A stretch of 64,000 nt of DNA from Psychrobacillus sp032154225 (GCF_032154225.1 NZ_JALDYF010000005.1:124001-188000), one strand, 5' to 3'. Positions 8,946 to 18,473 are shown, numbered from the stretch's first letter. A program made the numbers and translations. The notes: generated from the letters alone by a model not told the origin.

Positions 8946-10006
8946 TTATTATCCACCTTATCGAAATAACTGCTATACTCTCCATCAGCACGTTCAAAAT
9001 CGGTAACTCTCCCAATATCTAACCAATATTCTCGCACTGGAAATGCGGAAACATTATTTTGTTTATCCATTAATTGCTTAAACAGATCTGGCATATCGTA
9101 ATATTCACCTTGTGGGATATAATCAAATGCCTCTGGGCTTAACACATAAATCCCCGCATTTACAAAACTGCGCTGCATAGGTTTTTCCTTAATTGAAACT
9201 AATTGCTGTCCATCCGTTTCAATAACTCCATATGGAATTTGGTATTCATATTCTCGCACACACATTGTAGCTACTGCATCTGTATCCTCGTGGAAGTGCA
9301 ATAGCTGTTCAAAATTGACTTGTGTTAATAAATCACCATTCATCACAAAAATAGGGCTAGTAGGCTTTTCTTTTAACAAAGATAGAGCCCCTGCTGTTCC
9401 CATTCTTTTGTTTTCTTCTATATATGATATAGACACACCGAAAGCTGTGCCATCTTGAAAATAGTCTTGAATGACTTCTTTTTTGTAATTAACAGATATG
9501 ATGAAATTCGTAAATCCATATTGCTTAAAGCCTTCAATAATTGTCTCCAAAATAGGCTTATTTCCAACATGTAACATTGGTTTCGGTATATTTTCCGTTA
9601 ATGGACGTAATCGTGTACCAAGTCCACCTGCCATTAAAATTACCGTATTTTCATTATTTATAGTAGCTTGATCATTATCTGCAAAAATAATATCAATTAT
9701 TTTATTATCTTCACTAACAATCGGAATTTGTTTTAATTTATGCTTCTTTAGTAAGTTTAAGCAATCACTATATGTATTTTCAATCGTTGCACAAATAGGA
9801 GAGGGATTCATAACTTGTTTAATCGGAACGTCTAATCCTTCTCCTCTTAAAATCCCTCTTCGAATATCTCCATCCGTTACAGTACCAAGTAGGCTTTGAT
9901 TCTTATCTACAACTACGGCAAATTGCAGGGAAGAATCATCGATGATTTTCATCGTTTCTAAAAGAGTATTACTTTCATTAACTAAAATACTTCTCCAATT
10001 TTTCAT
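8942..10006 (-). CDS. ptmE: CBS-domain nucleotidyltransferase, GDP-glucosamine-type (PtmE-like)
   Basis: A 354-residue protein with two CBS motifs in the first ~115 residues and a sugar-phosphate nucleotidyltransferase domain after them (signature LMAGGLGTRLRPLTENIPKP at about 124). This two-part layout is that of Campylobacter PtmE, a glucosamine-1-phosphate guanylyltransferase that commits GDP-amino sugar to legionaminic acid. The CBS pair may sense a nucleotide (inference). The gene sits 3 bp after legH and overlaps ptmF. Confidence 0.83.
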   Translation of the reverse strand: MKNWRSILVNESNTLLETMKIIDDSSLQFAVVVDKNQSLLGTVTDGDIRRGILRGEGLDVPIKQVMNPSPICATIENTYSDCLNLLKKHKLKQIPIVSEDNKIIDIIFADNDQATINNENTVILMAGGLGTRLRPLTENIPKPMLHVGNKPILETIIEGFKQYGFTNFIISVNYKKEVIQDYFQDGTAFGVSISYIEENKRMGTAGALSLLKEKPTSPIFVMNGDLLTQVNFEQLLHFHEDTDAVATMCVREYEYQIPYGVIETDGQQLVSIKEKPMQRSFVNAGIYVLSPEAFDYIPQGEYYDMPDLFKQLMDKQNNVSAFPVREYWLDIGRVTDFERADGEYSSYFDKVDNK

Positions 10007-10009
10007 CGA

Positions 10010-10633
10010 TTACACTTCCTTTGCAGGTACTCCAAAAGCTTTTTTGTTCGTACCTATATTTGTAATTACAACAGAACCTGCACCAATAAGCGTGTTCTTC
10101 CCAATCTCAACACCTTGAATAATAGAACTTCCTGTGCCTATATGTGACTCGTCTCCTATAATGACTTTTCCAGAAAGAGTCGTACCTGGTGCTATATGAA
10201 CATGGGCACCTATTAAACAATCATGTTCAATAATTGCCCCTGTATTAATAATCGTATTTTTACCAATTTGTGCGTGTGGTTGTATAATTGCACCCGCCAT
10301 TATTTGAATCCCCTCAGCTAGTATAGCAGTTAGAGAGATGATTGACTTAGGATGGATACAATTGGAAAACGTATATCCTTGATTTTTCATTACCCGAAAA
10401 ATACTTTGACGAATAGTAGAAACACGTATAGTACCTAGTCCCAAAACAAGCTCCACATCTTCAGGGCTATATGCTTCGATTGCCTTATCTGTACCAAGAT
10501 ACTTTACACCATATGCATTCGTTTCTTCACTAGGTGCTGTAAAGCCAAGAATATTCCGTTGTTGAAGTAATAATATTTCCGTCAAAACAGAGGCATGGCC
10601 GCCATTTCCTATTATTATTATCGGCTTATTCAT
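10010..10633 (-). CDS. legH: NeuD-family sugar N-acetyltransferase (LegH-like)
   Basis: A 207-residue protein with an N-terminal nucleotide-sugar-binding PglD-like domain (GNGGHASV) and a C-terminal left-handed beta-helix of hexapeptide repeats (about 85-200). In the legionaminic route LegH acetylates the 4-amino group of the GDP-linked intermediate. The ATG at 10633 overlaps the legI stop region; an in-frame TTG one codon upstream has the better ribosome-binding-site spacing and is an alternative start. O-acetylation of a finished nonulosonate is the other possible role. Confidence 0.82.
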   Translation of the reverse strand: MNKPIIIIGNGGHASVLTEILLLQQRNILGFTAPSEETNAYGVKYLGTDKAIEAYSPEDVELVLGLGTIRVSTIRQSIFRVMKNQGYTFSNCIHPKSIISLTAILAEGIQIMAGAIIQPHAQIGKNTIINTGAIIEHDCLIGAHVHIAPGTTLSGKVIIGDESHIGTGSSIIQGVEIGKNTLIGAGSVVITNIGTNKKAFGVPAKEV

Positions 10634-11705
10634 CAATTAGTTCATCCTCGTGATAATTCTTAGTTGCTTTTTTTCCGATTACAGACCAATATTTTGACGG
10701 TGAAATACCACTCCCCGGTCTTTTTACATTCATATTGGAAGCCTCTAAAACTTCCCCTTGTTTAATATCTTTACTTGCAACAATACTTTTTCTCGCTGCA
10801 ATGCGATTTTTCAACTCGATTGCCGTCGGTTCTTTTATACCAGTTCCAAGAGCAAGCTCTATTTGACGTATATTTTCAACCATCATTATTAGTTCTGATG
10901 GTTCCAATGAAGCAACATGATCTGGACCTGGTAACCCTTTATCTAACGTGAAATGCTTTTCAATCACAGTAGCACCCATACCTGTTGCTGCAATCGAAGC
11001 AGCAATTCCTTGTGAATGATCTGAAAACCCAATCGATACTCTAAACTCTTGTTTCAATTGATTCATCGCATTTAAATTAATCGTTTCAAAAGGTGCTGGA
11101 TATTCCGTCGTACAATGGAGAACTTTTACGTATTTTTGTAAAACTTCTTTCGCTTCATTCGTTTGATAAAAAGAGTGAACACGATCAACCGAAACATCGG
11201 CCAATGGCTTTGCTAAACCGTATGCAACAAAAGCCAGTGCCTCATGTATTTCATCAATAGTAGCCATGCCAGTTGAAATGATTATTTTCTTTTGCTTTGT
11301 TGCAATATAGTGGATAAATGGTGAATTCGTTAATTCGCCAGAGGGAATTTTAACAGTTTGCATTTGAAGATCATCAACTAAAAAATCCACGCTATCGTAG
11401 TCAAACGGCGTAGATAAAAATTCAATTTCTATTTCATCACAGTAATGTTTTAGTGAATTAAATTCTTCAAAAGATAATTCTAGCTTTTTCAACATTTCAT
11501 ACTGAGACGTTGCTTCACCCAAATTTTCTACTTGATAATTTGCTTGTTGGGCTTCTTTGGTTACTAAATTTTCCGCACGAAATGTTTGAAATTTAACCGC
11601 ATCTGCTCCTGCTTCTTTTGCAACATCTATTAGCTGTTTTGCCATGGAAAAGGAGCCATTATGATTGACCCCAGCTTCGGCAATGATATACGTTGATTGG
11701 CTCAT
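10626..11705 (-). CDS. legI: N,N'-diacetyllegionaminic acid synthase (NeuB family)
   Basis: Condenses phosphoenolpyruvate with the 6-deoxy-2,4-diacetamido hexose to form the nine-carbon acid. The 359-residue protein has the NeuB TIM-barrel (start AEAGVNHNG, with KFQTF and HCTTEYP motifs) and a C-terminal SAF/antifreeze-like domain from about 290. Sialic acid synthase has the same architecture; the neighbouring legB and legC make legionaminate (or a close relative) the better reading. It overlaps legG by ATGA. Confidence 0.9.
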   Translation of the reverse strand: MSQSTYIIAEAGVNHNGSFSMAKQLIDVAKEAGADAVKFQTFRAENLVTKEAQQANYQVENLGEATSQYEMLKKLELSFEEFNSLKHYCDEIEIEFLSTPFDYDSVDFLVDDLQMQTVKIPSGELTNSPFIHYIATKQKKIIISTGMATIDEIHEALAFVAYGLAKPLADVSVDRVHSFYQTNEAKEVLQKYVKVLHCTTEYPAPFETINLNAMNQLKQEFRVSIGFSDHSQGIAASIAATGMGATVIEKHFTLDKGLPGPDHVASLEPSELIMMVENIRQIELALGTGIKEPTAIELKNRIAARKSIVASKDIKQGEVLEASNMNVKRPGSGISPSKYWSVIGKKATKNYHEDELIDE

Positions 11706-12829
11706 AAATCATAAAACTCCTTTTGTACCGAAAATGATGGTATTTGCTTTAAAGTGGCCATTATTTTTTCTACTACATGTCCGTCACCAAAAATTTGATC
11801 GTACGGACCTTTATATGTAAAAGCATGTTTTATTGCATCTTCAATTGATGGTACTTCTAATGTGCAATCAAATACTGAACTCGGTTTTTCTCGCCCTGCT
11901 TGACGGTCTCCGCAATTAACGGTCGGGGTTTGTAAATAAGGAACTTCTATCAACCCACTTGAAGAATTACCTATGACAACTGCCGCCTCTTTCACTGCAC
12001 TTAGATACCTCAATTGTCCTAAAGAGTCAAACAAATATGCATTATCGTACTTTAATGTATATTCCTCAAGGACTTCATTAATTTGACGTCCACCATTATC
12101 GGCATTTGCTTTCGTAAAAACCAAATTTACATGTTGGTATGAATCTAATGCTTCCAATAATGAATAAATACCGTCTATTTGAAGATTTGTTTCAGGATGA
12201 TACGTAATTAAGAACATAGGTTTATCTATATCTAACTGTAAGTTTGCATATAACTCTTCCCTTGTCATCAACGGAAGGTTTACTATATTTTCTATTCCTA
12301 TTGCCCCTACGTTCCAAACGCGTTCTGGATTTTCACCTAGCTGAATCACTCGATTTCGATGTGATTCGGTACTTGTAAAATGCCATGTAGCCATTTTCGT
12401 AATGGAATGGCGAATTGCATCATCATAAGCACCAAAAGTACACTCTCCGCCATGAATATGGGCTATCGGAATTTGCATAACAAGCGCAGTTTGGGCCGCA
12501 GCAAGCATCTCAAAACGATCACCTAAAATAATAAGCAAGTCAGGTTGGATTCGTTCAAATGCAGAAGAAAAACCGATAGTTGCTAATCCCATTGATTTTG
12601 CTACTGCGGACGATGTATCAGACGATAATAACATTTCTACCTTTTCGTCAATTACAAAGCCGTCATCTTCTATTTGCTTGTATGTCAACCCAAATTCAGG
12701 CGACAGATGCATACCGGTTACAACTAGCTGCAAATCAAAATCAATTGATTGTTGGATAGCTCTCATTAGGTTGGATAACAGCCCATATTCCGCCCTGGTT
12801 CCAGTTACAACACAGATTTTTCGTATCAA
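11702..12829 (-). CDS. legG: Hydrolysing NDP-sugar 2-epimerase (NeuC/LegG)
   Basis: Removes the nucleotide and inverts C2, giving the free 2,4-diacetamido-trideoxymannose that feeds LegI. The 375-residue protein carries GTRAEYGL near the N-terminus and GDRFEML, both typical of NeuC-type hydrolysing epimerases, and GNSSSGLIE in the C-terminal half. The start is a TTG with GAGAGGTG upstream, 3 bp after the legC stop. A non-hydrolysing 2-epimerase of the same superfamily is found separately at 45.6 kb in the polymer cluster. Confidence 0.88.
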   Translation of the reverse strand: MIRKICVVTGTRAEYGLLSNLMRAIQQSIDFDLQLVVTGMHLSPEFGLTYKQIEDDGFVIDEKVEMLLSSDTSSAVAKSMGLATIGFSSAFERIQPDLLIILGDRFEMLAAAQTALVMQIPIAHIHGGECTFGAYDDAIRHSITKMATWHFTSTESHRNRVIQLGENPERVWNVGAIGIENIVNLPLMTREELYANLQLDIDKPMFLITYHPETNLQIDGIYSLLEALDSYQHVNLVFTKANADNGGRQINEVLEEYTLKYDNAYLFDSLGQLRYLSAVKEAAVVIGNSSSGLIEVPYLQTPTVNCGDRQAGREKPSSVFDCTLEVPSIEDAIKHAFTYKGPYDQIFGDGHVVEKIMATLKQIPSFSVQKEFYDL

Positions 12830-12832
12830 CGC

Positions 12833-13987
12833 TTACACCTCTCTTACTGGCGTACTTGGGATATTAATAATTTTTTGGTTAAGTCGTTCAGTAGTTGATA
12901 AATCTGCTTTTGGCATTTGCGCGTACAGCTGCAATTCGTGCATAGGTGTCCAAATCGGACGACTCATGACACCATTTTCATTTAAAAATGTTAATACTTC
13001 TTCTCTTTTTAAAGAATCATCTAATATCAATGTTTGAAGCCAATAGTTACTAGTCGAATGCTCTGGTTCTTTAAAAAGTGTTACACCTTCTAATGGTGCT
13101 ACCAGTTCTTCATAAAAATTTGTTAACTGACGTTTTTGCTCGATAAATTCCGGCATTTTTTCAAGTTGTGCACACCCTAATGCTGCGTTTATATTCGGTA
13201 AACGATAGTTATATCCTATTTCATCATGCTCATATTCCCAACGATGTGGCACTTTTGCTGTTGTCGTAATATGCTTCGCATAATTGGCAAGTTCTTCATC
13301 ATCCGTCAAAATGGCACCACCGCCACCGGTTGTAATGATTTTATTGCCATTAAAGCTTAGAGCACTTACTTTACCAAAGCTTCCTGTATGCTTGCCTTTA
13401 TAATAAGAACCGAGCGATTCCGCGGCATCTTCTACTAAAACTAAATGATATTTCTCACAAATAAGCTGTAATTCATCTAATTCTACCGAATGACCAAAAG
13501 TATGCATTGGCACGACGGCACGAATTACACGTCCTGTTTCTTTGTTGAACAACAGATTTCCTTTTACTTCGCCAATCTCTAAAATATGCGCTTCTAGCTT
13601 TTGCGGGTCAAGACCCAATGTCTTTTCAGATACATCAACAAAATGTGGAACTGCTCCTAAATAAGACGTTGCATTTGCAGTCGCAATAAATGTTAGGGAA
13701 GGCATGAAAACTTCTTCATTCTCCTGTACTCCCGCTACTTTTAATGCAATATGCAATGCGGCAGTACCATTCATAACAGCAACGGCACGCTTTACCCCTG
13801 TAATACGTGCTAAATCCTCCTCAAATCGCGTCACATATGCACCTACAGAAGATACCCAACCTGCTTCGATGCAATCTGTTACATACTCAAGTTCCTTGCC
13901 ATTGAAAGTTGGCTCATGCAGTGACACAAAATCCTTCTTATAATGTTCTTTAATCTGATTTGTAAGCGCTAGCCATTGTGTATTCAT
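12833..13987 (-). CDS. legC: PLP-dependent aminotransferase (LegC-like)
   Basis: Adds the 4-amino group to the 4-keto-6-deoxy intermediate made by LegB. It is a 384-residue DegT/DnrJ/EryC1 aminotransferase; the PLP lysine is K216 in NGNKIITTGGGG and VEDAAESLGS (185-194) holds the cofactor aspartate. It overlaps legB by 4 bp, as expected for consecutive steps. C-terminal residues end at VREV, a normal length for the LegC group. Confidence 0.88.
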   Translation of the reverse strand: MNTQWLALTNQIKEHYKKDFVSLHEPTFNGKELEYVTDCIEAGWVSSVGAYVTRFEEDLARITGVKRAVAVMNGTAALHIALKVAGVQENEEVFMPSLTFIATANATSYLGAVPHFVDVSEKTLGLDPQKLEAHILEIGEVKGNLLFNKETGRVIRAVVPMHTFGHSVELDELQLICEKYHLVLVEDAAESLGSYYKGKHTGSFGKVSALSFNGNKIITTGGGGAILTDDEELANYAKHITTTAKVPHRWEYEHDEIGYNYRLPNINAALGCAQLEKMPEFIEQKRQLTNFYEELVAPLEGVTLFKEPEHSTSNYWLQTLILDDSLKREEVLTFLNENGVMSRPIWTPMHELQLYAQMPKADLSTTERLNQKIINIPSTPVREV

Positions 13988-14985
13988 ATATTGTACACAT
14001 CTGCCTTATATTGAGCTAAATTCTTTGGATTCGTGAACCATTCAATCGTTTCTTCTAATCCACGACGGAATCCATCTTTATTGCCATATTGTGGCTCCCA
14101 ACCAATTAATTCTTTTGCTTTTTTATTTTCAGCCCATAAACGATTTACTTCGCTTTTCTCTGGACGTAGACGTTGCTCATCCGTTTCAATCGTTAAATTA
14201 ACACCCATAATATCCGCAATCATTTCAGCTGTTTCTCCTATAGACACTTCATAGTTAGAACCAACATTAATCACTTCCCCGATAGATTTTGGTGAGTTCA
14301 TAACAGAAATAAATCCACCAACGCTATCTTTTACATAGTTGAAATCGCGTGTTGGGCTAATAGCGCCTAATTTAATCGTCATTTGTCCACCTGCTAATTG
14401 ACTAATAATCGTTGGAATAACAGCACGTGCCGATTGGCGAGGTCCATACGTATTGAATGGTCGAATAATTGCTACAGGTGTATCAAATGATCGATAAAAC
14501 GATAAAGCCATTTGATCTGCGCCAATTTTAGAAGCTGAGTATGGAGATTGACCTTGTAACGGGTGATCTTCGTCAATCGGTACATATTGTGCTGTACCAT
14601 ATACTTCACTTGTAGATGTGTGCACAACCTTCTCTACCCCCAACTCACGTGCAGCTTGTACAATATTAAGCGTTCCATTTATGTTTGTATCAATATAAGT
14701 AGCTGGAGAATGGTAAGAATATGGAATAGCAATTAGCGATGCCAAATGTAAAACATGTGTACATCCCTTCATTGCTTCTTTTACACCGAATGGATCTCTA
14801 ATATCTCCAGAAAAAATATCTAAGGATTCTTTCACTTCTTTCGAAGATTGATCTAGCCATCCCCAAGAGTTAAAAGAGTTATAGTAAACAAATGCACGTA
14901 CATCATAGCCTTGTTTAACAAGTTCTTCCGTTAGATGAGAGCCGATAAAGCCATCTGCTCCAGTTACTAAGATTTTTTTAGTCAT
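13984..14985 (-). CDS. legB: NDP-GlcNAc 4,6-dehydratase (LegB-like)
   Basis: First dedicated step of the legionaminic pathway: 4,6-dehydration of the NDP-N-acetylglucosamine donor (GDP-linked in Campylobacter). The 333-residue extended SDR shows GADGFIGSHL at the N-terminus, TSTSEVYG, and the catalytic YSASK. The start has GAAGGTGC upstream. It follows the second Maf gene by 20 bp. A dTDP-glucose or UDP-glucose dehydratase/epimerase is less likely given the complete leg set downstream. Confidence 0.85.
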   Translation of the reverse strand: MTKKILVTGADGFIGSHLTEELVKQGYDVRAFVYYNSFNSWGWLDQSSKEVKESLDIFSGDIRDPFGVKEAMKGCTHVLHLASLIAIPYSYHSPATYIDTNINGTLNIVQAARELGVEKVVHTSTSEVYGTAQYVPIDEDHPLQGQSPYSASKIGADQMALSFYRSFDTPVAIIRPFNTYGPRQSARAVIPTIISQLAGGQMTIKLGAISPTRDFNYVKDSVGGFISVMNSPKSIGEVINVGSNYEVSIGETAEMIADIMGVNLTIETDEQRLRPEKSEVNRLWAENKKAKELIGWEPQYGNKDGFRRGLEETIEWFTNPKNLAQYKADVYNI

Positions 14986-15005
14986 ATTTATTGCACCTTC
15001 TCTAA

Positions 15006-16268
15006 TTATTTAGTTGATAGAGTATCATTCAACACGTTTTTATAGTCGATCATAGAGGCTCCTACTAATTGCTTTTCCATCTCACTAGCACTTATATAAG
15101 GTATCCCCTCTATTTTAGCACCATCCCACGCTGTGTTATACACTTGCATTAATGTATTTGCCGCTTTCTGTTCAAACCAACGTCTGAAAATATTGAAATT
15201 GCTATATGTATTTATATATTCACCGTTATTGGAAAGAACAGTTTGAAACTTTATATCAGTTTCGTAAGTATTAGAAGATGTCGATGCATTTGCATGGGTT
15301 TGATTGTTTTTAAAGCCTAAATCTTGACCAAATAAATAAACGGTTTGAAAGCCCATGAACTCTAGTAGTGATAAGCCAGTCGTTGCAACAGAACCACCTG
15401 TTTCTATGAGTGGACTCTTATTTGCTGTAGCAAACTCCTCAGATAATGGAAATCCCTTTTGGAATAAAATTATTTTTCTCCCTTTATGTAAACTTGTCAT
15501 TTCATGATTTGCCGTAGCCATATAAAATAACAAGCCGTCATAAGTTGTATGCTCAATTTGCTCTTGTACTAAGTGTGTAGGATCTGTAATAATCATCGCA
15601 TCTGGAACAATTCCTTCTCTGAGTAAAGTTTTTAATGCTGATCCGACTGCTAATACGAAACAGAATTCACCTATTTCTTTCAAAGCTTCAACTGTTTGAT
15701 TGAGACTTGGGCCTGCCGATACTAACACAGCATAATTATTTTTCGCAAAACCTATAAATTTCTGTAAAGAAAGATCATTATTTAAGGTATTTGCTAAGAA
15801 ATTTTCTTGCATAATTTCACTAACTTGTTGAAAAGACATTTGTCTTATTTTTATATCTTCTAAAAGTGCGAATAATGGATGATTTGATCCTATTGCCTTT
15901 AGCCATTGTAATGGAATAATAAGTTCTGTTTCCGCTAATGATATATTCGTTAAACCAAATTCATCGCTAATAATGTGAATACGCTTATCTTCCAAGATAG
16001 ATGATGCTCCATACTCCATGCAAAGATCTAGTTCTTTTTTATCTGCTAAAACAATATACACTACAGATTCAGGGCTTTTTTCAAGAAGAGCCTTAGCATG
16101 ATAGCCAAGGCCCAGTCCAAATAAAATATAGTTATTACATTCATCTGTTATTTCTTTTGCAATGAATTTTTCTACATCTTCTTTCGGACGATATTTACTA
16201 TAAAGGTAAATATCATTTAATTGAAGCGTGTATAATCCATCCTTTGCAATGTCAACAAGCCATTTCAT
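15006..16268 (-). CDS. Motility accessory factor (Maf/DUF115) glycosyltransferase, short form
   Basis: Maf proteins transfer nonulosonic acids or other sugars to flagellin Ser/Thr. This 420-residue copy has the family signatures: YILFGLGLGYH in the N-terminal part, the nucleotide-sugar segment LVSAGPSL, VPDAMIITDPT and the GQDLGFKNNQTHA motif near residue 320. It overlaps the preceding small gene by one base (TAATG). It lacks the long C-terminal extension present in the other Maf, so the two may differ in donor or acceptor. Donor specificity cannot be read directly. Confidence 0.88.
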   Translation of the reverse strand: MKWLVDIAKDGLYTLQLNDIYLYSKYRPKEDVEKFIAKEITDECNNYILFGLGLGYHAKALLEKSPESVVYIVLADKKELDLCMEYGASSILEDKRIHIISDEFGLTNISLAETELIIPLQWLKAIGSNHPLFALLEDIKIRQMSFQQVSEIMQENFLANTLNNDLSLQKFIGFAKNNYAVLVSAGPSLNQTVEALKEIGEFCFVLAVGSALKTLLREGIVPDAMIITDPTHLVQEQIEHTTYDGLLFYMATANHEMTSLHKGRKIILFQKGFPLSEEFATANKSPLIETGGSVATTGLSLLEFMGFQTVYLFGQDLGFKNNQTHANASTSSNTYETDIKFQTVLSNNGEYINTYSNFNIFRRWFEQKAANTLMQVYNTAWDGAKIEGIPYISASEMEKQLVGASMIDYKNVLNDTLSTK

Positions 16269-16615
16269 TAGTTTTGGAAAGCCACGATTGGTGAAGCTTC
16301 TTCAAAGAAAGGAGCAATTTCATATTCAAACATATCTGCTACTAATACATAATCTTGCATTTCAAGACCAGCATTAATCTCATTCAAAAATTCATGTATT
16401 CTATCTATATGTAGATTTGCATCTACTTCATTTATTTTAAAAAGTTCAATAGCTTCTACCAGCCAAGACATTCCTTCTGAGAAATCTAAAATCATAGGCA
16501 ATGCTACTGCCACATTGTCACTTCTTAAACTTTCTGCAATGTCGTGACTTCCCGCAACTACTCTTGGTAAGTATTCGTTAAAACTTTGGATTGTATCTTT
16601 TAAAATTTCTGTCAT
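16268..16615 (-). CDS. Small helical protein between the two Maf genes
   Basis: A 115-residue acidic, all-helical protein without signal peptide, membrane segment or cysteines. Start and stop both overlap the flanking Maf genes by one base, so it is translationally coupled to them. Size, acidity and helicity are reminiscent of flagellar export chaperones or of small proteins that help a glycosyltransferase engage unfolded flagellin, but I recognise no specific family. A role in flagellin glycosylation is inferred only from position. Confidence 0.7.
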   Translation of the reverse strand: MTEILKDTIQSFNEYLPRVVAGSHDIAESLRSDNVAVALPMILDFSEGMSWLVEAIELFKINEVDANLHIDRIHEFLNEINAGLEMQDYVLVADMFEYEIAPFFEEASPIVAFQN

Positions 16616-18363
16616 TATAATTCCTCGCTTTTTATTATTTTTTCACTATCGATTCGTTTTATTACATTTTCAGTATACATTTTTGACTTTTTCGTTGCTT
16701 CTAAAAGTTTATAGTAGAGTGTCTTTGTTTGATTATATACTCTAGTATACTTTTCCACAGATGTCTCGTTCTCTTTTTCTAAAAAACCTTTTAATACTTC
16801 TATCGTAATTGGAGATACGATGAAATCCATTTGCACGTTTGGATAAAGTTTCGCAATTTCTATATCAACTTTATCTAATTTTTTTAATATTTTATTATTA
16901 AAAACTGTACTTGAATTATTATTTTCCAATGCAGCTAAGCCTTTTAATAAATGCTTGATGATTTGATCATAATCTTTTAATTCATCCTCTAGTATTCCTT
17001 GCAACTTTTTCCACTCATCTTGAGAAACCAAATAGCTTTGATTATCTATTTCTTTATTTGGTTTTTTTTCGTGAATATATTCTTCACAAAAATCATTAAA
17101 GTTTTTTTGAGCAAAACCATTTAGCTTTGCCCCACCTTCAGTGCAATTATAAACCACATTTACAGGTGGATAATTTTCAATCATTTGCTCAAATGTTAGC
17201 TTCATCGAATAAAACATCGTGCTTGTCCAAACATTCTCACCATCAAAGCCTTCCACTGTAAACATATTATCACTGGCTTTCCAGCTTTCCTCAATTTCTT
17301 CAGCTTGCTTATTATTAGCAGCATGTGTTTGGTTGTTTGTATAAGCTAAATCTTGTCCTATTAAAGCAATCGGTCCGCTTGAAATATACTGGGCAAGTGT
17401 ATAGGCATATTGAGCAACACTTCCACCACCTAGAATTTTCGGTAAAGTAACACCTAATTTACTTTCTAAATAGTTATAAATTGTTACATCTGAAGAAGCC
17501 ATAAAAGCATAATTTGAATTACTAAATTTCTCCCTAATTCCGGGATTATTAAAAACTGTATACATTAGTTGTGTCTTTTTTAAATTTAAATCTTTAAATT
17601 GATTATAACTTGCTTCTGAACCATCAATAGAAGCAACAAAATCAGGCTCTATTCCAACAGCCAATAAAGAGTTGATTGTAGATCCTGCCGCAATAATAAT
17701 TACATCATCTTTAATACTTTTTAGCAAAGTCAACTGTTTAGTAAGGGAAGGCCCTCCAGAAGCAACAACTACTGGCCAAGAATATTTTTGATGCAAACTT
17801 TCTAAGTTTCTATCTTCAAAAATTGAAATAAGGTTTTCACTTAGATTTTTTTGCCAAGCTTCAGAGTCTCTAATGACTGTATTCTCATTAACCTTGCTTT
17901 TTTGTTGTATATCTTTTACTGTTTTCAAAACTTGCAAAAAAGTTTCCGGAAATAGTTTATCAAAATTAGGGGAGCAGATAACTTTAAAGCTGTTCAGAAA
18001 GTCCAACTCTTTAGTGCTATCTATTATATATTCCAATGTATTAATAGATTCACTATTATATAAAAGCTTATCCATCTCATTTTCTTTATGTCTGGCCTGT
18101 ACCTCTATAAGTGAATAATCAAATAGGGGATCGATGACGATTAACGGCTCGTTAAATTTAAATTGTCTCTTTAGACTATCTACTATATAGCCTAAACCAT
18201 ACCCAAACAAAATATGCACATGATGGGCTTCATATTGTTTTTCTACAAACTTCTGTGCTTCTGCTATAGGATTATATTTACTATGTAAAAAGTAATCATT
18301 TACTTTTAATGTCATATGTCCACTTTTTGTTTCAATTGTTTCTATTACAAATTGCTTTTCCAT
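16615..18363 (-). CDS. Motility accessory factor (Maf/DUF115) glycosyltransferase, long form
   Basis: A 582-residue Maf-type flagellin glycosyltransferase. The N-terminal part has HILFGYGLGYI, the centre VVASGGPSL and VEPDFVASIDGSE, and further on GQDLAYTNNQTHAA, which corresponds to the same motif in the short Maf. Residues beyond ~430 form an extra charged, helical C-terminal region. The ATG at 18363 has AGAGGTG upstream; the frame is open 16 codons further, but that stretch contains the sigma-D promoter. It is the first gene after the hag terminator and heads the legionaminic operon. Confidence 0.9.
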   Translation of the reverse strand: MEKQFVIETIETKSGHMTLKVNDYFLHSKYNPIAEAQKFVEKQYEAHHVHILFGYGLGYIVDSLKRQFKFNEPLIVIDPLFDYSLIEVQARHKENEMDKLLYNSESINTLEYIIDSTKELDFLNSFKVICSPNFDKLFPETFLQVLKTVKDIQQKSKVNENTVIRDSEAWQKNLSENLISIFEDRNLESLHQKYSWPVVVASGGPSLTKQLTLLKSIKDDVIIIAAGSTINSLLAVGIEPDFVASIDGSEASYNQFKDLNLKKTQLMYTVFNNPGIREKFSNSNYAFMASSDVTIYNYLESKLGVTLPKILGGGSVAQYAYTLAQYISSGPIALIGQDLAYTNNQTHAANNKQAEEIEESWKASDNMFTVEGFDGENVWTSTMFYSMKLTFEQMIENYPPVNVVYNCTEGGAKLNGFAQKNFNDFCEEYIHEKKPNKEIDNQSYLVSQDEWKKLQGILEDELKDYDQIIKHLLKGLAALENNNSSTVFNNKILKKLDKVDIEIAKLYPNVQMDFIVSPITIEVLKGFLEKENETSVEKYTRVYNQTKTLYYKLLEATKKSKMYTENVIKRIDSEKIIKSEEL

Positions 18364-18381
18364 GATAACACCTCTACTTAT

Positions 18382-18408
18382 ATATCGGCAAAAATCACAG
18401 ATAATCAA
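18382..18408 (-). promoter_or_regulatory. Sigma-D-like promoter of the maf-leg operon
   Basis: On the minus strand TTGA, 15 nt, then GCCGATAT: a perfect sigma-D -10 with a weak (2 of 4) -35. It lies about 20 bp upstream of the long maf start and just after the hag terminator, so the glycosylation operon can be transcribed independently of hag but under the same sigma factor. Confidence 0.65.
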
Positions 18409-18439
18409 CAACTACTAAGCAATTCTAGATATTAACTTC

Positions 18440-18473
18440 AAAAAAACCTGTTTCTCAATTGAGAAACAGGTTT
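18440..18473 (-). terminator. Rho-independent terminator of hag
   Basis: A perfect 30-nt palindrome (18444-18473; 13-bp stem, AATT loop) followed on the minus strand by seven U, 12 bp beyond the hag stop. Confidence 0.95.

Noticed and set aside
6501..14985. Sialic acid (Neu5Ac) pathway
   Set aside because: NeuB/NeuC/NeuA-type enzymes are present, but a 4,6-dehydratase and an aminotransferase would be useless for Neu5Ac. Pseudaminic acid was also considered; PtmE/PtmF/PtmA and a NeuC-type hydrolysing epimerase favour legionaminic.
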